Of a stretch of 64,000 nucleotides of DNA, positions 55,979 to 64,000 are shown piece by piece; within the stretch, counting starts at the first letter, position 1, and every line of letters starts with the position of its first letter. Location of the stretch: positions 42,340-106,339 of the forward strand of contig JAHIUA010000050.1 of assembly GCA_018817385.1 (NCBI GenBank). The letters run 5' to 3'. Source of the stretch: Pseudomonadota bacterium (GTDB taxonomy: Bacteria > Desulfobacterota > Desulfobulbia > Desulfobulbales > Desulfocapsaceae). The notes beneath the pieces are model-generated. The model did not search any database, was not told the DNA's origin, and was given only the letters and a program-made list of their open reading frames with translations. Position numbers and translations under genes: made by a program.

Positions 55979-56491
55979 CTATTTTTTTTTCTGCCGTAGA
56001 ATATGTTTTTCCATGCGTTTTGTTCTGATTTTGATGAAGAGACGCAGGGTGAAGAAATAGCAAATAATTGCTGTGGGCAGGGCAAGGACGATCCCCCCTG
56101 TCAGCATGACGATGATGACTTCGGAGCCCAGATTAGACAATATCGCGATGGATTCTTTGAATCCTTGACCGGAAATGATGGCATTAAGGATTGCCCCGGT
56201 CTTGTTCCAGGTAATGTCGTATGGCGTCAGAAAATTACCGATGACCATACAGAAGTAATAGATGGGTATGTAGGTTAGGGGATTACTGATTACCAGGCTG
56301 GCAAAAAGACCAGCCATGGCAGAGGTCCGGGTTAAAAAGCATATGGCGATAATCCCTATGGTGTGGAATGGCATTATCGGCATGGTCCCAATCAGGGCGC
56401 CGATAAAGCTTCCCCAGGCAATAGATTCGGGATCGCCTTTAATTCGAATAAATCGAAGATAATAATATTTCTTAATCCGTGTCAGGTTCAT
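55979..56491 (-). CDS. DUF2062 membrane protein (copy A)
   Basis: A 170-residue protein with about four predicted helices and the DUF2062 pattern RIKGDPESIAWGSFIGALIGTMP...PFHT. It is a tandem paralogue of the gene at 56630-57130; the two share YYYL.F.R.KGDP, TRTS.., FLTPYD..W and LFIKIR.KR. Function unknown; possibly a lipid or polysaccharide handling protein at the inner membrane. It lies 31 bp before ksgA. Confidence 0.88.
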   Translation of the reverse strand: MNLTRIKKYYYLRFIRIKGDPESIAWGSFIGALIGTMPIMPFHTIGIIAICFLTRTSAMAGLFASLVISNPLTYIPIYYFCMVIGNFLTPYDITWNKTGAILNAIISGQGFKESIAILSNLGSEVIIVMLTGGIVLALPTAIICYFFTLRLFIKIRTKRMEKHILRQKKK

Positions 56492-56629
56492 TCAATAGTG
56501 CGCAACAATACATTGTGTTGATGAGAGTAATCTGTAGCTGATATTAGTAAGACATATTGAAGAAGAATTTGGAAGATGAAAATTGATTTTCTCATTGATG
56601 TTTTTGAGGATTTTCCCCAAAGAGGCCAA

Positions 56630-57130
56630 TTAATTGAGAACATGTTGCTGTCTTCGTTTCTTCCGGATCTTGATGAAGAGTCGGAGGGAAAAAAAATAGC
56701 TGGCTATGGTAAAAGGCAGGGCGAGAACAGATCCACCCACCAGGATGACAATGACTGCTTCGTAGCCAAGCCCCATCAATGCCTGCAGAGATTCCATGAA
56801 TCCTGGTTTGGCAAGCAGGATATCAAGTACATTCTTGATTCGTTCCCAGTTGAGGTCGTAGGGGGTTATGAAATTACCGATGATCGTGGAAAGGTAGTAC
56901 TGGGGGACATAGGTAAAGGGGTTGCAGACAATGAGGCTGGCAAGGAGAGCGGCAATGGTGGAAGTACGAGTGAGAAAGGTAACGATCAGGTTGATCAGGG
57001 TGTGAAAGGGGATAATGGGGGTAATACCGAAAAAGGTGCCGATGGCAGTCCCCCAGGCAAGGGATTGGGGATCTCCTTTCAGTCTGACGAATTTCAGATA
57101 ATAATAACGGCTGGTGCGTTTCAGGTTCAT
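56630..57130 (-). CDS. DUF2062 membrane protein (copy B)
   Basis: A 166-residue tandem paralogue of the next gene, starting MNLKRTSRYYYLKFVRLKGDPQ. The start 57130 matches that of copy A (MNLTRIKKYYYL) and lies 11 bp after the tsaD stop; a longer frame from 57163 would overlap tsaD. About four predicted helices. Function unknown. The 138 bp between the copies hold no gene. Confidence 0.88.
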   Translation of the reverse strand: MNLKRTSRYYYLKFVRLKGDPQSLAWGTAIGTFFGITPIIPFHTLINLIVTFLTRTSTIAALLASLIVCNPFTYVPQYYLSTIIGNFITPYDLNWERIKNVLDILLAKPGFMESLQALMGLGYEAVIVILVGGSVLALPFTIASYFFSLRLFIKIRKKRRQQHVLN

Positions 57131-57141
57131 AGGCTTGATCG

Positions 57142-58143
57142 TCAAGAAAGGAGGGAGCGGCAATAGACATCATGGTCATAGGAAAAGCCCGGTTTCTGGC
57201 GATGGGCCTGGACACCAGCGAGGGCTATCATGGCTCCATTGTCGCTGCAGTAACTGGGTCTGGGGATAAAAAACTGCTTTTGTTCTTCCCGACAGCGTTT
57301 TTCCATGACTTCTCTCAAGCGGGGATTGGAAGAGACTCCTCCTCCCAGAACTACGGTATCCACTCCCTGTTGCCGGGCAGCCAGGAGGGTCTTTTCCACC
57401 AGCACTTCCACTACTGCTTCCTGGAACGAGGCACAGATATCTGCGATGGGGAGGAATTTGTTTTTCTGTCGTTCTGTATTACAGTAGTTGAGAACAGCAG
57501 TTTTAAGCCCGGAAAAACTGAAATCCAGGGAGTCTTTTTCCAGCCAGGAACGGGGAAAGGCTATACCATCCGCCCTACCGGATGCTGCCTGGCGGGAGAC
57601 TAGCGGCCCCCCTGGGTAAGAAAATCCCAGGAGTTTTGCTACCTTGTCAAAGGCTTCTCCGGCCGCGTCGTCGCGGGTTCTGCCAAGCAGGGTAAAGGTG
57701 GTAAAATCCTTAGCCAGATAGATGGAGCTGGTTCCTCCTGAGACCACGAGGGCGATAAAGGGGAAGGGTGGCTGTTCTTTTTCCAGAAACACTGAGAGGA
57801 TATGGCCTGCCATGTGGTCTACTCCCACACAGGGGATTTTGCTTACGTAGGAAAGCGCTTTGGCATAGGAAAAGCCGACCAGAAGCGAACCGATGAGGCC
57901 AGGTCCCTGGGTTACGGCAATGAGATCAATCTCTTCCAGGGCTACAGCAGCCCTGTGCAAGGCCTCGTTAACCACTGGCACAATGGACTGCAGATGACTT
58001 CTCGAGGCAAGCTCGGGGACTATCCCGCCAAAACGGGTATGGATCTGATCCTGGCTGGTGAGAACGTTTGAGAGCAGAGTGAAATCGTCTTTCAGGACCG
58101 CTGCAGCCGTGTCGTCGCAGGAGCTTTCAATTCCAAGGGTTAG
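57142..58143 (-). CDS. tsaD: tRNA threonylcarbamoyladenosine transferase TsaD
   Basis: Adds the threonylcarbamoyl group to A37 of ANN-decoding tRNAs with TsaB and TsaE. The 333-residue protein starts MLTLGIESSCDDTAAA, has the metal ligands in VDHMAGHILS, and the ASKHA nucleotide segments LVVSGGTSSIY and VVLGGGVSSNPRL. ATG 58143 gives the usual family start; the frame opens 21 bp earlier at 58164. It leads a housekeeping operon tsaD-DUF2062-DUF2062-ksgA-adh. Confidence 0.97.
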   Translation of the reverse strand, partial: LTLGIESSCDDTAAAVLKDDFTLLSNVLTSQDQIHTRFGGIVPELASRSHLQSIVPVVNEALHRAAVALEEIDLIAVTQGPGLIGSLLVGFSYAKALSYVSKIPCVGVDHMAGHILSVFLEKEQPPFPFIALVVSGGTSSIYLAKDFTTFTLLGRTRDDAAGEAFDKVAKLLGFSYPGGPLVSRQAASGRADGIAFPRSWLEKDSLDFSFSGLKTAVLNYCNTERQKNKFLPIADICASFQEAVVEVLVEKTLLAARQQGVDTVVLGGGVSSNPRLREVMEKRCREEQKQFFIPRPSYCSDNGAMIALAGVQAHRQKPGFSYDHDVYCRSLLS

Positions 58144-58557
58144 CATGGCTGTTTTTCTATACAATAGGTTCGTTTTGGTTTGTTTTTGTCCTTTGCCTCC
58201 TGAGCCTTGGTGGCTGTGCTGGGAGAAACAAATAACTGTTAGCAGAAAAAAAGTAATCAGAGTAAGAGGAGGCCACTATAAAAGTCCTCTCCTGGAAAGT
58301 CAATGGGGCTGATGAGTTGAGTGGAGAGAGTAGAAAAATGGTAAAAACAGCTAACTGTTCAGCAGCACTTCATCTGCGTTCATTTAGGGCCCTTCGCATA
58401 GCACGAGTATGTTGCGAAGCCCTGACTGAACGCAGAGAAAGCACTGCTAAACAGCTACAGAGTGGTTGTTTGCCTGTTATCGGGCATTAGCTGAACAGTT
58501 ATAAAAAGAGTAACTCTGCTTACCTTGGTCCTCCAAGGGCAGAAAAAACTGGATCTT
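58144..58557. other. Intergenic with inverted-repeat element
   Basis: Divergent promoter region between tsaD and moaA. Most of it is taken up by the structured element at 58352-58501. No molybdenum-cofactor riboswitch signature was recognised. Confidence 0.5.
58352..58501. repeat. 150-bp inverted-repeat element upstream of moaA
   Basis: Ends are a perfect 12-bp inverted repeat: TAACTGTTCAGC (58352-58363) and GCTGAACAGTTA (58490-58501). Inside, CTGCGTTCA (58374-58382) pairs with TGAACGCAG (58427-58435), and GGGC..TTCGCA pairs with TGCGAAG.CCC, giving a long nested hairpin. The flanking TA on both ends would fit a TA target duplication. It could be a MITE or a folded RNA in the moaA leader. 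Confidence 0.7.
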
Positions 58558-59607
58558 ATGATGAATAAACAAATACAGAGTACGCAGAACAATAATGACT
58601 TGATGGATATGTTTTCCCGGACAATTTCCTATCTCCGGCTCTCTCTTACAGATCGTTGTAACCTTCGCTGTGTCTACTGTATGCCGGAAGATCGGCAAGA
58701 GGGGTTGAAGATTCTTCAACACAGTGACCTGCTTAGTTATGAAGAACTGCTGCGTGTGATCAAGGTGGTTGTTGATATGGGAATGAATAAGCTGCGACTT
58801 ACCGGGGGCGAACCTCTGGTCCGGCGCGGGGTAATGGATTTTATCGCAGCCCTGGCAAAGATCCAGGGCTTGGAAGAGATTCGTCTCACCACCAATGGCG
58901 TCCTGCTTCAGGAAAAGGCGGCCGGGCTGTATGCCGCGGGGATCAGGAAATTGAATATATCCCTGGATACCATGCGGCCCCAGCGTTTCAAGGAAATCAC
59001 CGGAGCGGATCTCTTTGAGAAGGTATGGCAGGGAATTGAAACTGCTGTGCAACTGGGTTTTGAGATAAAACTCAATGTGGTGGCCATGAGAGGAATCAAC
59101 GATGATGAGTTTACGGATTTTGCCAGGCTTGCCCTGAAGAAGCCTTACCAGGTCCGATTCATAGAATTTATGCCGGTAGGCGAGAACAGTACCTGGGACA
59201 AACGCTATTATATTTCCTCGTCTGAATTAATAGAAATGATAGGCACGGTCGGCACTCTGGAGGCCTTGCCAGGCTGCCGCATGGATGGGCCTGCCAAGGT
59301 CTATTCCCTCACCGCTGCAGACGGATCCACGGGCAGAATTGGATTTATCAGCCCAATCAGCCATCATTTCTGTGACACCTGCAATCGCCTGCGTCTAACC
59401 TCTGCCGGGACGCTCCGGGCCTGTCTGCTCCATGACCATGAGGCCGATCTCAAGACGCTTTTACGCAGTGGCGGCAGCGACAAAGAGGTCAGGGCGCTTA
59501 TCAGACAGACTATTCATGACAAGCCCAAGGGCCATACATTGGCAGAAGATCTCGAGACCCCGGATCAGGCACATTGTCATGGACAGATGTCACGCATCGG
59601 AGGCTGA
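58558..59607 (+). CDS. moaA: GTP 3',8-cyclase MoaA
   Basis: First enzyme of molybdenum/tungsten cofactor synthesis, a radical-SAM enzyme with two Fe-S clusters. The 349-residue protein has CNLRCVYC at the N-terminus, the second cluster ligands in CDTCNRLRLTSAGTLRACL and the Gly-Gly end (MSRIGG) needed for activity. Start is one of two adjacent ATGs, 58558 or 58561; the frame is open from TTG 58525. No other moa genes follow. Its end overlaps the convergent pheA by 18 bp. Confidence 0.95.
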   Translation: MMNKQIQSTQNNNDLMDMFSRTISYLRLSLTDRCNLRCVYCMPEDRQEGLKILQHSDLLSYEELLRVIKVVVDMGMNKLRLTGGEPLVRRGVMDFIAALAKIQGLEEIRLTTNGVLLQEKAAGLYAAGIRKLNISLDTMRPQRFKEITGADLFEKVWQGIETAVQLGFEIKLNVVAMRGINDDEFTDFARLALKKPYQVRFIEFMPVGENSTWDKRYYISSSELIEMIGTVGTLEALPGCRMDGPAKVYSLTAADGSTGRIGFISPISHHFCDTCNRLRLTSAGTLRACLLHDHEADLKTLLRSGGSDKEVRALIRQTIHDKPKGHTLAEDLETPDQAHCHGQMSRIGG

Positions 59608-60687
59608 ATCCGATCGGGGGTAAGAACCCAACCATTCAAAATAAGAGCAGATTCTTTTTAAGGTGTCGCAGCAATCTTTGATTTTCTTGTCATTCATGTG
59701 GCCCATCAGGTCGATGAAGAAGAGGTATTTCCAGTGCTTGCCTTTGATGGGACGTGATTCGATCTTGGCCAGGTTGATGTTTGCCTTGGAGAGGACTGTC
59801 AGTATCTCGTTCAGGGCTCCGGGACGATCCATAAGTCCAAGGAGAAGAGAGGTCCTGTCTGCACCACTTGCTGAAGGTGATTCTTTGCCGATGATCAGGA
59901 AGCGGGTCGTGTTGCCGCGATAATCCTCTATGCCGCTGACCACCACTTGCAGATCATAGGTTTTGATGGCAAGTGAGGTGGCGATTGCCCCGATGTTAGG
60001 ATTGTTGGCTGCCATCTGGGCTGCCGCACCTGTGGAAAAGACAGGCAGGGTGGGGCAGGAAGGGAGATGTTTGCGCAGCCAATCACGGCACTGGGCCAGG
60101 GGTTGAGCATGGGAGGCCACAGTCTGAATATCATTGATGTCGCCAGAGCGGCAGACCAGATTGTGGGTGATATCCATATGCATTTCCCCGCAGATCTTGA
60201 TCTTGTACTTCATGAAGGAGTCCAGGGTAGAAAAGACTGCTCCTTCAATTGAGTTTTCCACTGGAACGATACCATAGTCGGTACGCCCTTTTTCCACCTC
60301 GGAAAAGACTTCGTCAATGGATTCCATTGGGCAGTACGTTGCTGAATGACCAAAGTATTTTACCCCGGCAAGGTGGCTGAAGGTCGCTTCCGGCCCCAGG
60401 TAGGAGACGTTGATTTTTTGCTGCGAGAGCCTGCAGGTAGTAATGATCTCATGAAAAATTGAGTGCAGGGCCTTGTCAGGGAAAGCGCCATTGTTCAATT
60501 TAGTCAGGCGCTGGTAGATCTGTCTTTCCCGCAGGGGATCCCACTTGGCACGTTTGCTCTCATCTTTGAGCTGGCCGATGGATTTGGCCAGTAGCAGTCG
60601 CTTTTTAAGAAGATCAAGAACCTGGTTGTCTATGCTGTCGATACCGTCTCGAACCGTGCTGATGCTTTCGGCATTTTCGTTTGCCAT
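59590..60687 (-). CDS. pheA: Bifunctional chorismate mutase/prephenate dehydratase (P-protein)
   Basis: Carries out both steps from chorismate to phenylpyruvate in phenylalanine synthesis. The 365-residue protein has an N-terminal chorismate-mutase domain (DSIDNQVLDLLKKRLLLAKSIG), a dehydratase domain (YLGPEATFSHLAG, YGIVPVENSIEG, TTRFLIIG) and a C-terminal ACT regulatory domain with DRPGALNEILTVL and the phenylalanine-site ESRPIKG. ATG 60687 is used because AGGAAGG lies 6 bases before it. Feedback by phenylalanine is likely. Confidence 0.96.
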   Translation of the reverse strand: MANENAESISTVRDGIDSIDNQVLDLLKKRLLLAKSIGQLKDESKRAKWDPLRERQIYQRLTKLNNGAFPDKALHSIFHEIITTCRLSQQKINVSYLGPEATFSHLAGVKYFGHSATYCPMESIDEVFSEVEKGRTDYGIVPVENSIEGAVFSTLDSFMKYKIKICGEMHMDITHNLVCRSGDINDIQTVASHAQPLAQCRDWLRKHLPSCPTLPVFSTGAAAQMAANNPNIGAIATSLAIKTYDLQVVVSGIEDYRGNTTRFLIIGKESPSASGADRTSLLLGLMDRPGALNEILTVLSKANINLAKIESRPIKGKHWKYLFFIDLMGHMNDKKIKDCCDTLKRICSYFEWLGSYPRSDSASDA

Positions 60688-60976
60688 CGAAATTCCTTCC
60701 TGAGTATGGTCACAACTAAGCAATTGAGGTCATAAATACGTAAGAGAAAAAAACAATAACAGCAGAATGTAGGTCAAAGGAAAAAGTATGTCAAGGTGTA
60801 AAAAAGGACTGGTATAAGCGTCTCTGCCAGGATATGATCGGGACAGTTTTTTGTGAGATAGAATTTTTATTCAGTCATCGTGAACCATATACCTATCCCT
60901 TTATCGGCTGTTTTTTGAGTTTGGATTCATAAAAAAAGCAGGAGATTTCAGAAGGCACTAAAAGAGAAAACGAGTC
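60688..60976. other. Intergenic, divergent promoters
   Basis: About 290 bp between pheA and the homocysteine-biosynthesis gene. No SAM or SAH riboswitch was recognised, which is of interest for a methionine-related gene. Confidence 0.45.
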
Positions 60977-62152
60977 ATGAGCGACAAACCAATACAGAAG
61001 AGTTACGAGGAAATTAATGCCAGGATCAAGGCCGGTGAGGCCGTTATCGTCACCGCCGAAGAGATGGTTGATATCGTCAAGGCCAAGGGCGCTGAAGGTG
61101 CGGCTAGAGTAGTGGATGTGGTTACCACTGGAACCTTTTCGCCCATGTGTTCTTCTGGCGCCTTTATCAATTTTGGTCAGATGACTCCCACTATTAAGGC
61201 ATCCAAGGTATGGATTAATAAGGTTCCCGCCTATGCAGGTCTGGCCGCCGTTGATGCCTATATCGGTGCCACTGAACCTGCCGAGGATGATCCTTTGAAT
61301 AAGGTCTATCCTGGTGAGTTTCGGTATGGTGGCGGCCATGTGATTGAGGATTTGCTGGCTGGGAAAAGACTTCTGTTCGAGGCCAAGGCCTATGGGACAG
61401 ACTGTTACCTGGCCACCAAAATGAAAAAAGAGCTCACCTTGGCTGATCTCCCCTATGCCTTGCTCTGTAATCCGAGAAACGGGTATCAGAATTATAACTG
61501 CGCGGTGAACCTGTCGGAAAAAACGGTGCACACCTATATGGGAACTCTCAAGCCGCACTGCCGCAATGCCAATTACTGCAGTGCCGGCGAACTGAGTCCC
61601 CTTTTTAATGACCCCCATTATCAGACTATCGGTATGGGGACTCGGATTTTTCTGGGCGGCGGTATCGGTTATGTGACCTGGCATGGGACGCAGCACAATC
61701 CCAATGCCTCACGGGCTGAAAACGGTACACCGGTAAGACCGGCAGGAACTCTTATGGTCCAGGGTGATATGAAACAGATGTCCCCCCGATGGATTCGCGG
61801 TGTGTCTATTCTCGGCTATGGGAACACCCTGGCCGTGGGATTGGGTATTCCCATCCCTATTCTCAACAGTAAAATGGCTGCCTATACAGGGGTCTCTGAT
61901 GCTGAACTCTTTACTCAAATTATTGATTATGGGTTTGACTATTCAAACGGGATATCCAGAACCTATGGTGAAGTGAGCTATGCCCAGCTGAAATCGGGAA
62001 CCATTGAGGTGAACGGCAAGAAGGTGATCACAGCCCCGTTGTCCAGTCTGCCTATGGCTCGGGAAATTGCAGAAACACTGAAGACCTGGATGAAGGATGG
62101 TAAGTTCTTCCTCAACCGGCCGGCTCAACTTCTTCCTGATGCAGACAAGTGA
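60977..62152 (+). CDS. Homocysteine biosynthesis protein (DUF39, L-aspartate semialdehyde sulfurtransferase)
   Basis: Turns aspartate semialdehyde into homocysteine with sulfide, the route found in methanogens and sulfate reducers. The 391-residue protein shows the DUF39/HcyBio pattern: VDVVTTGTFSPMCSSGAF, GEFRYGGGHVIEDLLAGK, AYGTDCY and LGGGIGYVTWHGTQHNP. The conserved cysteines in PMCSSG, GTDCYL and NANYCSAG could be catalytic or bind a cluster. No separate ferredoxin or CBS domain is present. It overlaps larE by 4 bp. Confidence 0.93.
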   Translation: MSDKPIQKSYEEINARIKAGEAVIVTAEEMVDIVKAKGAEGAARVVDVVTTGTFSPMCSSGAFINFGQMTPTIKASKVWINKVPAYAGLAAVDAYIGATEPAEDDPLNKVYPGEFRYGGGHVIEDLLAGKRLLFEAKAYGTDCYLATKMKKELTLADLPYALLCNPRNGYQNYNCAVNLSEKTVHTYMGTLKPHCRNANYCSAGELSPLFNDPHYQTIGMGTRIFLGGGIGYVTWHGTQHNPNASRAENGTPVRPAGTLMVQGDMKQMSPRWIRGVSILGYGNTLAVGLGIPIPILNSKMAAYTGVSDAELFTQIIDYGFDYSNGISRTYGEVSYAQLKSGTIEVNGKKVITAPLSSLPMAREIAETLKTWMKDGKFFLNRPAQLLPDADK

Positions 62153-62958
62153 CGAGGGCAGGTGGGCTTGAAAAAAAATATAAGGCTCTGAGTGAAGCAC
62201 TGAAGAACTATCAGCGTGTGGCCGTGGCCTTTTCCGGAGGAGTGGATTCCACCCTCCTGCTGTATACGGCCCGTGAGGTTTTGGGCAAAGAAAATGTTGT
62301 TGCCTTGCGGGGACTTTCTGAACTGGTTTCTCTGGTGGAACGAAACAGTGCCGAAAAGGTTTTGACGGCCATGGGTGTTACTGCTGTTGAGAGGATTGAG
62401 ATAGTCCTTCATCCTCTGATCTGGCCCGAGTTCACTGCCAATACAGCGGAGCGTTGTTATTTCTGCAAGAGAAGGATGTATAACACTTTTCTAGTCGAAA
62501 TGGAAAAGGTGGGGTGTACAGCACTCCTTGATGGAACCAATGTCGATGATTTAAAAGACAAGCGGCCTGGCCTGCGGGCAATTCACGAGCTGTCGGTGAA
62601 GACCCCGCTTCTTGATGCCGGTTTAAATAAGGAAGATATCCGTATCCTGGCTCGGCAGTTCCAGCTGCTGAGCCATGATAAACCTTCCAATTCCTGTCTT
62701 GCCACCCGTCTTTCTCAAGGAATAGCGGTCAATGAAGAGGGCTTGCGTCTGGTAGAAAAATGCGAAGCCTTTCTTCTGATTCGTAATTTTATCGGATGCA
62801 GGGTGCGGCCGAAAGGAAATGATGTCGTTCTGGAACTTACTGGCAAGGACATGGAGCGCTTGGCCATGTCGCCTGTGCGTGTTGAAATCATTCATTTTCT
62901 CCAGTCAGTTGGATTCGGAAGGGTTTTGCTTGATTTGAAACCGCGTCCTGAATGCTAG
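62149..62958 (+). CDS. larE: LarE-family ATP-dependent sulfur transferase
   Basis: A 269-residue PP-loop protein with the AMP-forming motif SGGVDS (29-34), CYFCKRRMY (Cys pair near 105), GTNVDDL and NSCLATR. In known LarE a conserved cysteine in the CLATR-type position is sacrificed to give sulfur to the nickel-pincer cofactor. No larA, larB or larC gene lies nearby. GTG 62149 overlaps the stop of the homocysteine gene. The pairing suggests it may serve sulfur for that pathway; this is inference. Confidence 0.9.
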   Translation: MTRAGGLEKKYKALSEALKNYQRVAVAFSGGVDSTLLLYTAREVLGKENVVALRGLSELVSLVERNSAEKVLTAMGVTAVERIEIVLHPLIWPEFTANTAERCYFCKRRMYNTFLVEMEKVGCTALLDGTNVDDLKDKRPGLRAIHELSVKTPLLDAGLNKEDIRILARQFQLLSHDKPSNSCLATRLSQGIAVNEEGLRLVEKCEAFLLIRNFIGCRVRPKGNDVVLELTGKDMERLAMSPVRVEIIHFLQSVGFGRVLLDLKPRPEC

Positions 62959-63228
62959 GATAAATTGTAGTCTTTTGGGACAGAGGAGGAGGGACTTCTT
63001 GTTTTGGAATAGTGAGTTGATTTATAAGGTGTACTTGTTGTTTGTCGTGTAAAAGCCCGATAATAAAGGGTTGTGGGAATTGTTTTTTTGATGTAAAAAA
63101 GATTTGCGCGTCTTTTTTCTTTTGACAATTAATCAGCCTTTTATTAAAGCAATAAACGAGAGATAAAGGGGAACAGCAGAGTCTGTGTCCTGTTACGTAG
63201 AAAAATAGTTTTTTTCCGGGAGGGATTC
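62959..63228. other. Intergenic upstream of the HU gene
   Basis: A 270-bp A+T-rich stretch that holds the HU promoter candidate. No terminator with a clear T run is seen for larE. Confidence 0.4.
63122..63150 (+). promoter_or_regulatory. Sigma-70-like promoter candidate for the HU gene
   Basis: A perfect -35 box TTGACA at 63122 is followed 17 bases later by TAAAGC, a weak -10; TATTAA at 14 bases is an alternative. About 80 bp of leader would precede the HU start. Confidence 0.4.
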
Positions 63229-63501
63229 ATGAATAAGAAGGAATTGGTAGAGAATATTGCAGGTGCCGCAGACATTTCCAAAGCCGCAGCAGAAAAAGCT
63301 CTGAACAGTACTCTTCAGGCCATTGCTGAAACCTTGAAAAAAGGTGATAAAGTCACACTGGTAGGTTTTGGTACTTTTTCCGTATCTAAACGCGAAGCCC
63401 GTAAAGGCAGAAATCCTCAGAGTGGAAAAACCATTGATATCCCTGAGAAAAATGTTGCCAAGTTCAAAGCTGGTTCCAAACTTTCAGAAGCTATTAACTA
63501 A
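63229..63501 (+). CDS. hup: HU-type DNA-binding protein
   Basis: Nucleoid protein that bends DNA. The 90-residue protein has the whole HU pattern: MNKKELVENIAGAADISKAA, a beta-arm with FGTFSVSKREARKGRNPQSG and the end KAGSKLSEAIN. It is preceded by GGGAGGG at good distance and a TTGACA promoter box. Probably a monocistronic, highly expressed gene with its own terminator. Confidence 0.97.
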   Translation: MNKKELVENIAGAADISKAAAEKALNSTLQAIAETLKKGDKVTLVGFGTFSVSKREARKGRNPQSGKTIDIPEKNVAKFKAGSKLSEAIN

Positions 63502-63841
63502 TCCCTCTTTTCTTCTTTTTGTCTTGCCGGAAAAATCTGTTTGAGTCCGTATTGTAAGGTAATGCGGTTGATCTAACAGGATCGTTTTAGATAGAGAAGT
63601 GTAAGAGTAGTAGTCGCTGAAAACAGGTGAGAGAGAGATGAAACCCTGATTCCTTGAGGATCGGGGTTTTTTTGTGTCTTTTCTCTGACTCTGTTAAGGG
63701 AAAGTGATCACGCTGATGATGGGGCAAGACCGCAGCCCCTGGTACCGAGTCCAGCTCGGTATCTATCTCCATATTGCAGTACCCACCTCTCCCTGATCGT
63801 CTGTTCTTTTGCGGGATGTTCGGATAGCTGGTAACCATCAT
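63502..63841. other. Intergenic after the HU gene
   Basis: Contains the HU terminator at 63641-63674. Nothing else is recognised until the partial frame at 63842. Confidence 0.5.
63641..63674 (+). terminator. Intrinsic terminator of the HU gene
   Basis: AAACCCTGATTCC and GGATCGGGGTTT pair around TTGA with one bulged T and one G-U pair, and the 3' arm runs into a T tract of seven bases. It lies 140 bp after the HU stop. Confidence 0.75.
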
Positions 63842-64000
63842 ATGCAGTTCATTCCCTTAGAACTCAGGGGGCATGTTATCGGATGTGGAAATTCGGGTTC
63901 GGGGCATCTTTTTGATTTTGCTGTTGGGTTCTTTTCCTGGCCAACGATTTATTTAACTGCTGATGGAAGCAGTAATTTTGCAAACCCCTATGATCCGATA
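63842..64000 (+). CDS. Partial open frame running off the window
   Basis: From ATG 63842 the frame stays open for 53 codons to the end of the window. It starts MQFIPLELRGHVIGCGNSGSG, followed by HLFDFAVGFFSWPTIYLTA. It is protein-like (a hydrophobic turn-rich stretch), but no family is recognised, and the site before the ATG is poor. The frame is also open upstream to 63797. Confidence 0.35.
   Translation, partial: MQFIPLELRGHVIGCGNSGSGHLFDFAVGFFSWPTIYLTADGSSNFANPYDPI

Noticed and set aside
58165..58524. Moco riboswitch before moaA
   Set aside because: The sequence shows terminal inverted repeats instead of the conserved Moco RNA core, so a repeat element is the better call.
1..64000. CRISPR arrays, prophage genes and complete insertion sequences
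   Set aside because: No regularly spaced repeats, phage structural genes or transposase genes were found anywhere in the window.

Overview
The window looks like chromosomal DNA from a strictly anaerobic, sulfur-metabolising member of the Desulfobacterota, most likely near Desulfobulbales (Desulfotalea/Desulfocapsa-like). This is inferred from gene content: a B-type succinate dehydrogenase/fumarate reductase with a cytochrome b558 subunit, the DUF39 homocysteine-biosynthesis protein paired with LarE, multihaem c-type proteins, DUF3786 and DUF2062 proteins, a SulP anion transporter, and very many periplasmic-sensor signalling proteins. No rRNA, tRNA, CRISPR array, intact transposase or prophage gene was recognised.

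Layout. 0-8 kb: a lipoprotein and a beta-carbonic anhydrase, a solute-binding protein next to a membrane diguanylate cyclase, then a TPP-riboswitch-controlled thiGH operon with what looks like a decayed thiS in front of thiG. 8-17 kb: a small dihaem cytochrome, a geranylgeranyl-reductase-family flavoprotein, the sdhC-VOC-sdhA-sdhB operon, gph and a DUF445 membrane protein. 17-22 kb: an acetate transporter, a soluble Cache protein and a dihaem peroxidase, separated by long gene-poor stretches with repeat elements and a probable pseudogene. 22-42 kb: a signalling-rich region holding a soluble hybrid histidine kinase, a Cache-GGDEF protein, the RNA helicase DbpA with a possible 15-residue leader peptide, a Bcr/CflA exporter, a PhnD-GAF-HD-GYP fusion, a UspA/FAH pair, a broken hybrid kinase, a DUF3786 Fe-S protein, and an operon of two paralogous solute-binding proteins with a histidine kinase and a response regulator. 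42-48 kb: a complete pstSCAB-phoU phosphate operon with a DUF5661 gene inserted. 48-64 kb: mostly housekeeping genes: an L,D-transpeptidase, galT, sulP, an iron alcohol dehydrogenase, ksgA, two DUF2062 genes, tsaD, moaA, pheA, a DUF39-larE pair and an HU gene.

How the parts fit. The recurring theme is periplasmic ligand-binding modules of transporter type wired to signalling outputs with no transporter genes nearby: SBP_bac_3 beside GGDEF, PhnD fused to HD-GYP, and two SBP_bac_3 proteins beside a kinase and response regulator. With the Cache-GGDEF protein, this suggests the cell reads small molecules into c-di-GMP and phosphorelay circuits. The gene-poor stretches hold three kinds of inverted or dispersed repeat and several broken genes, so this part of the chromosome has been decaying. 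The features most worth a second look are the thiS relic, the two-copy 95-bp leader repeat, the SBP-kinase operon, the multi-lesion hybrid kinase and the dbpA leader peptide.
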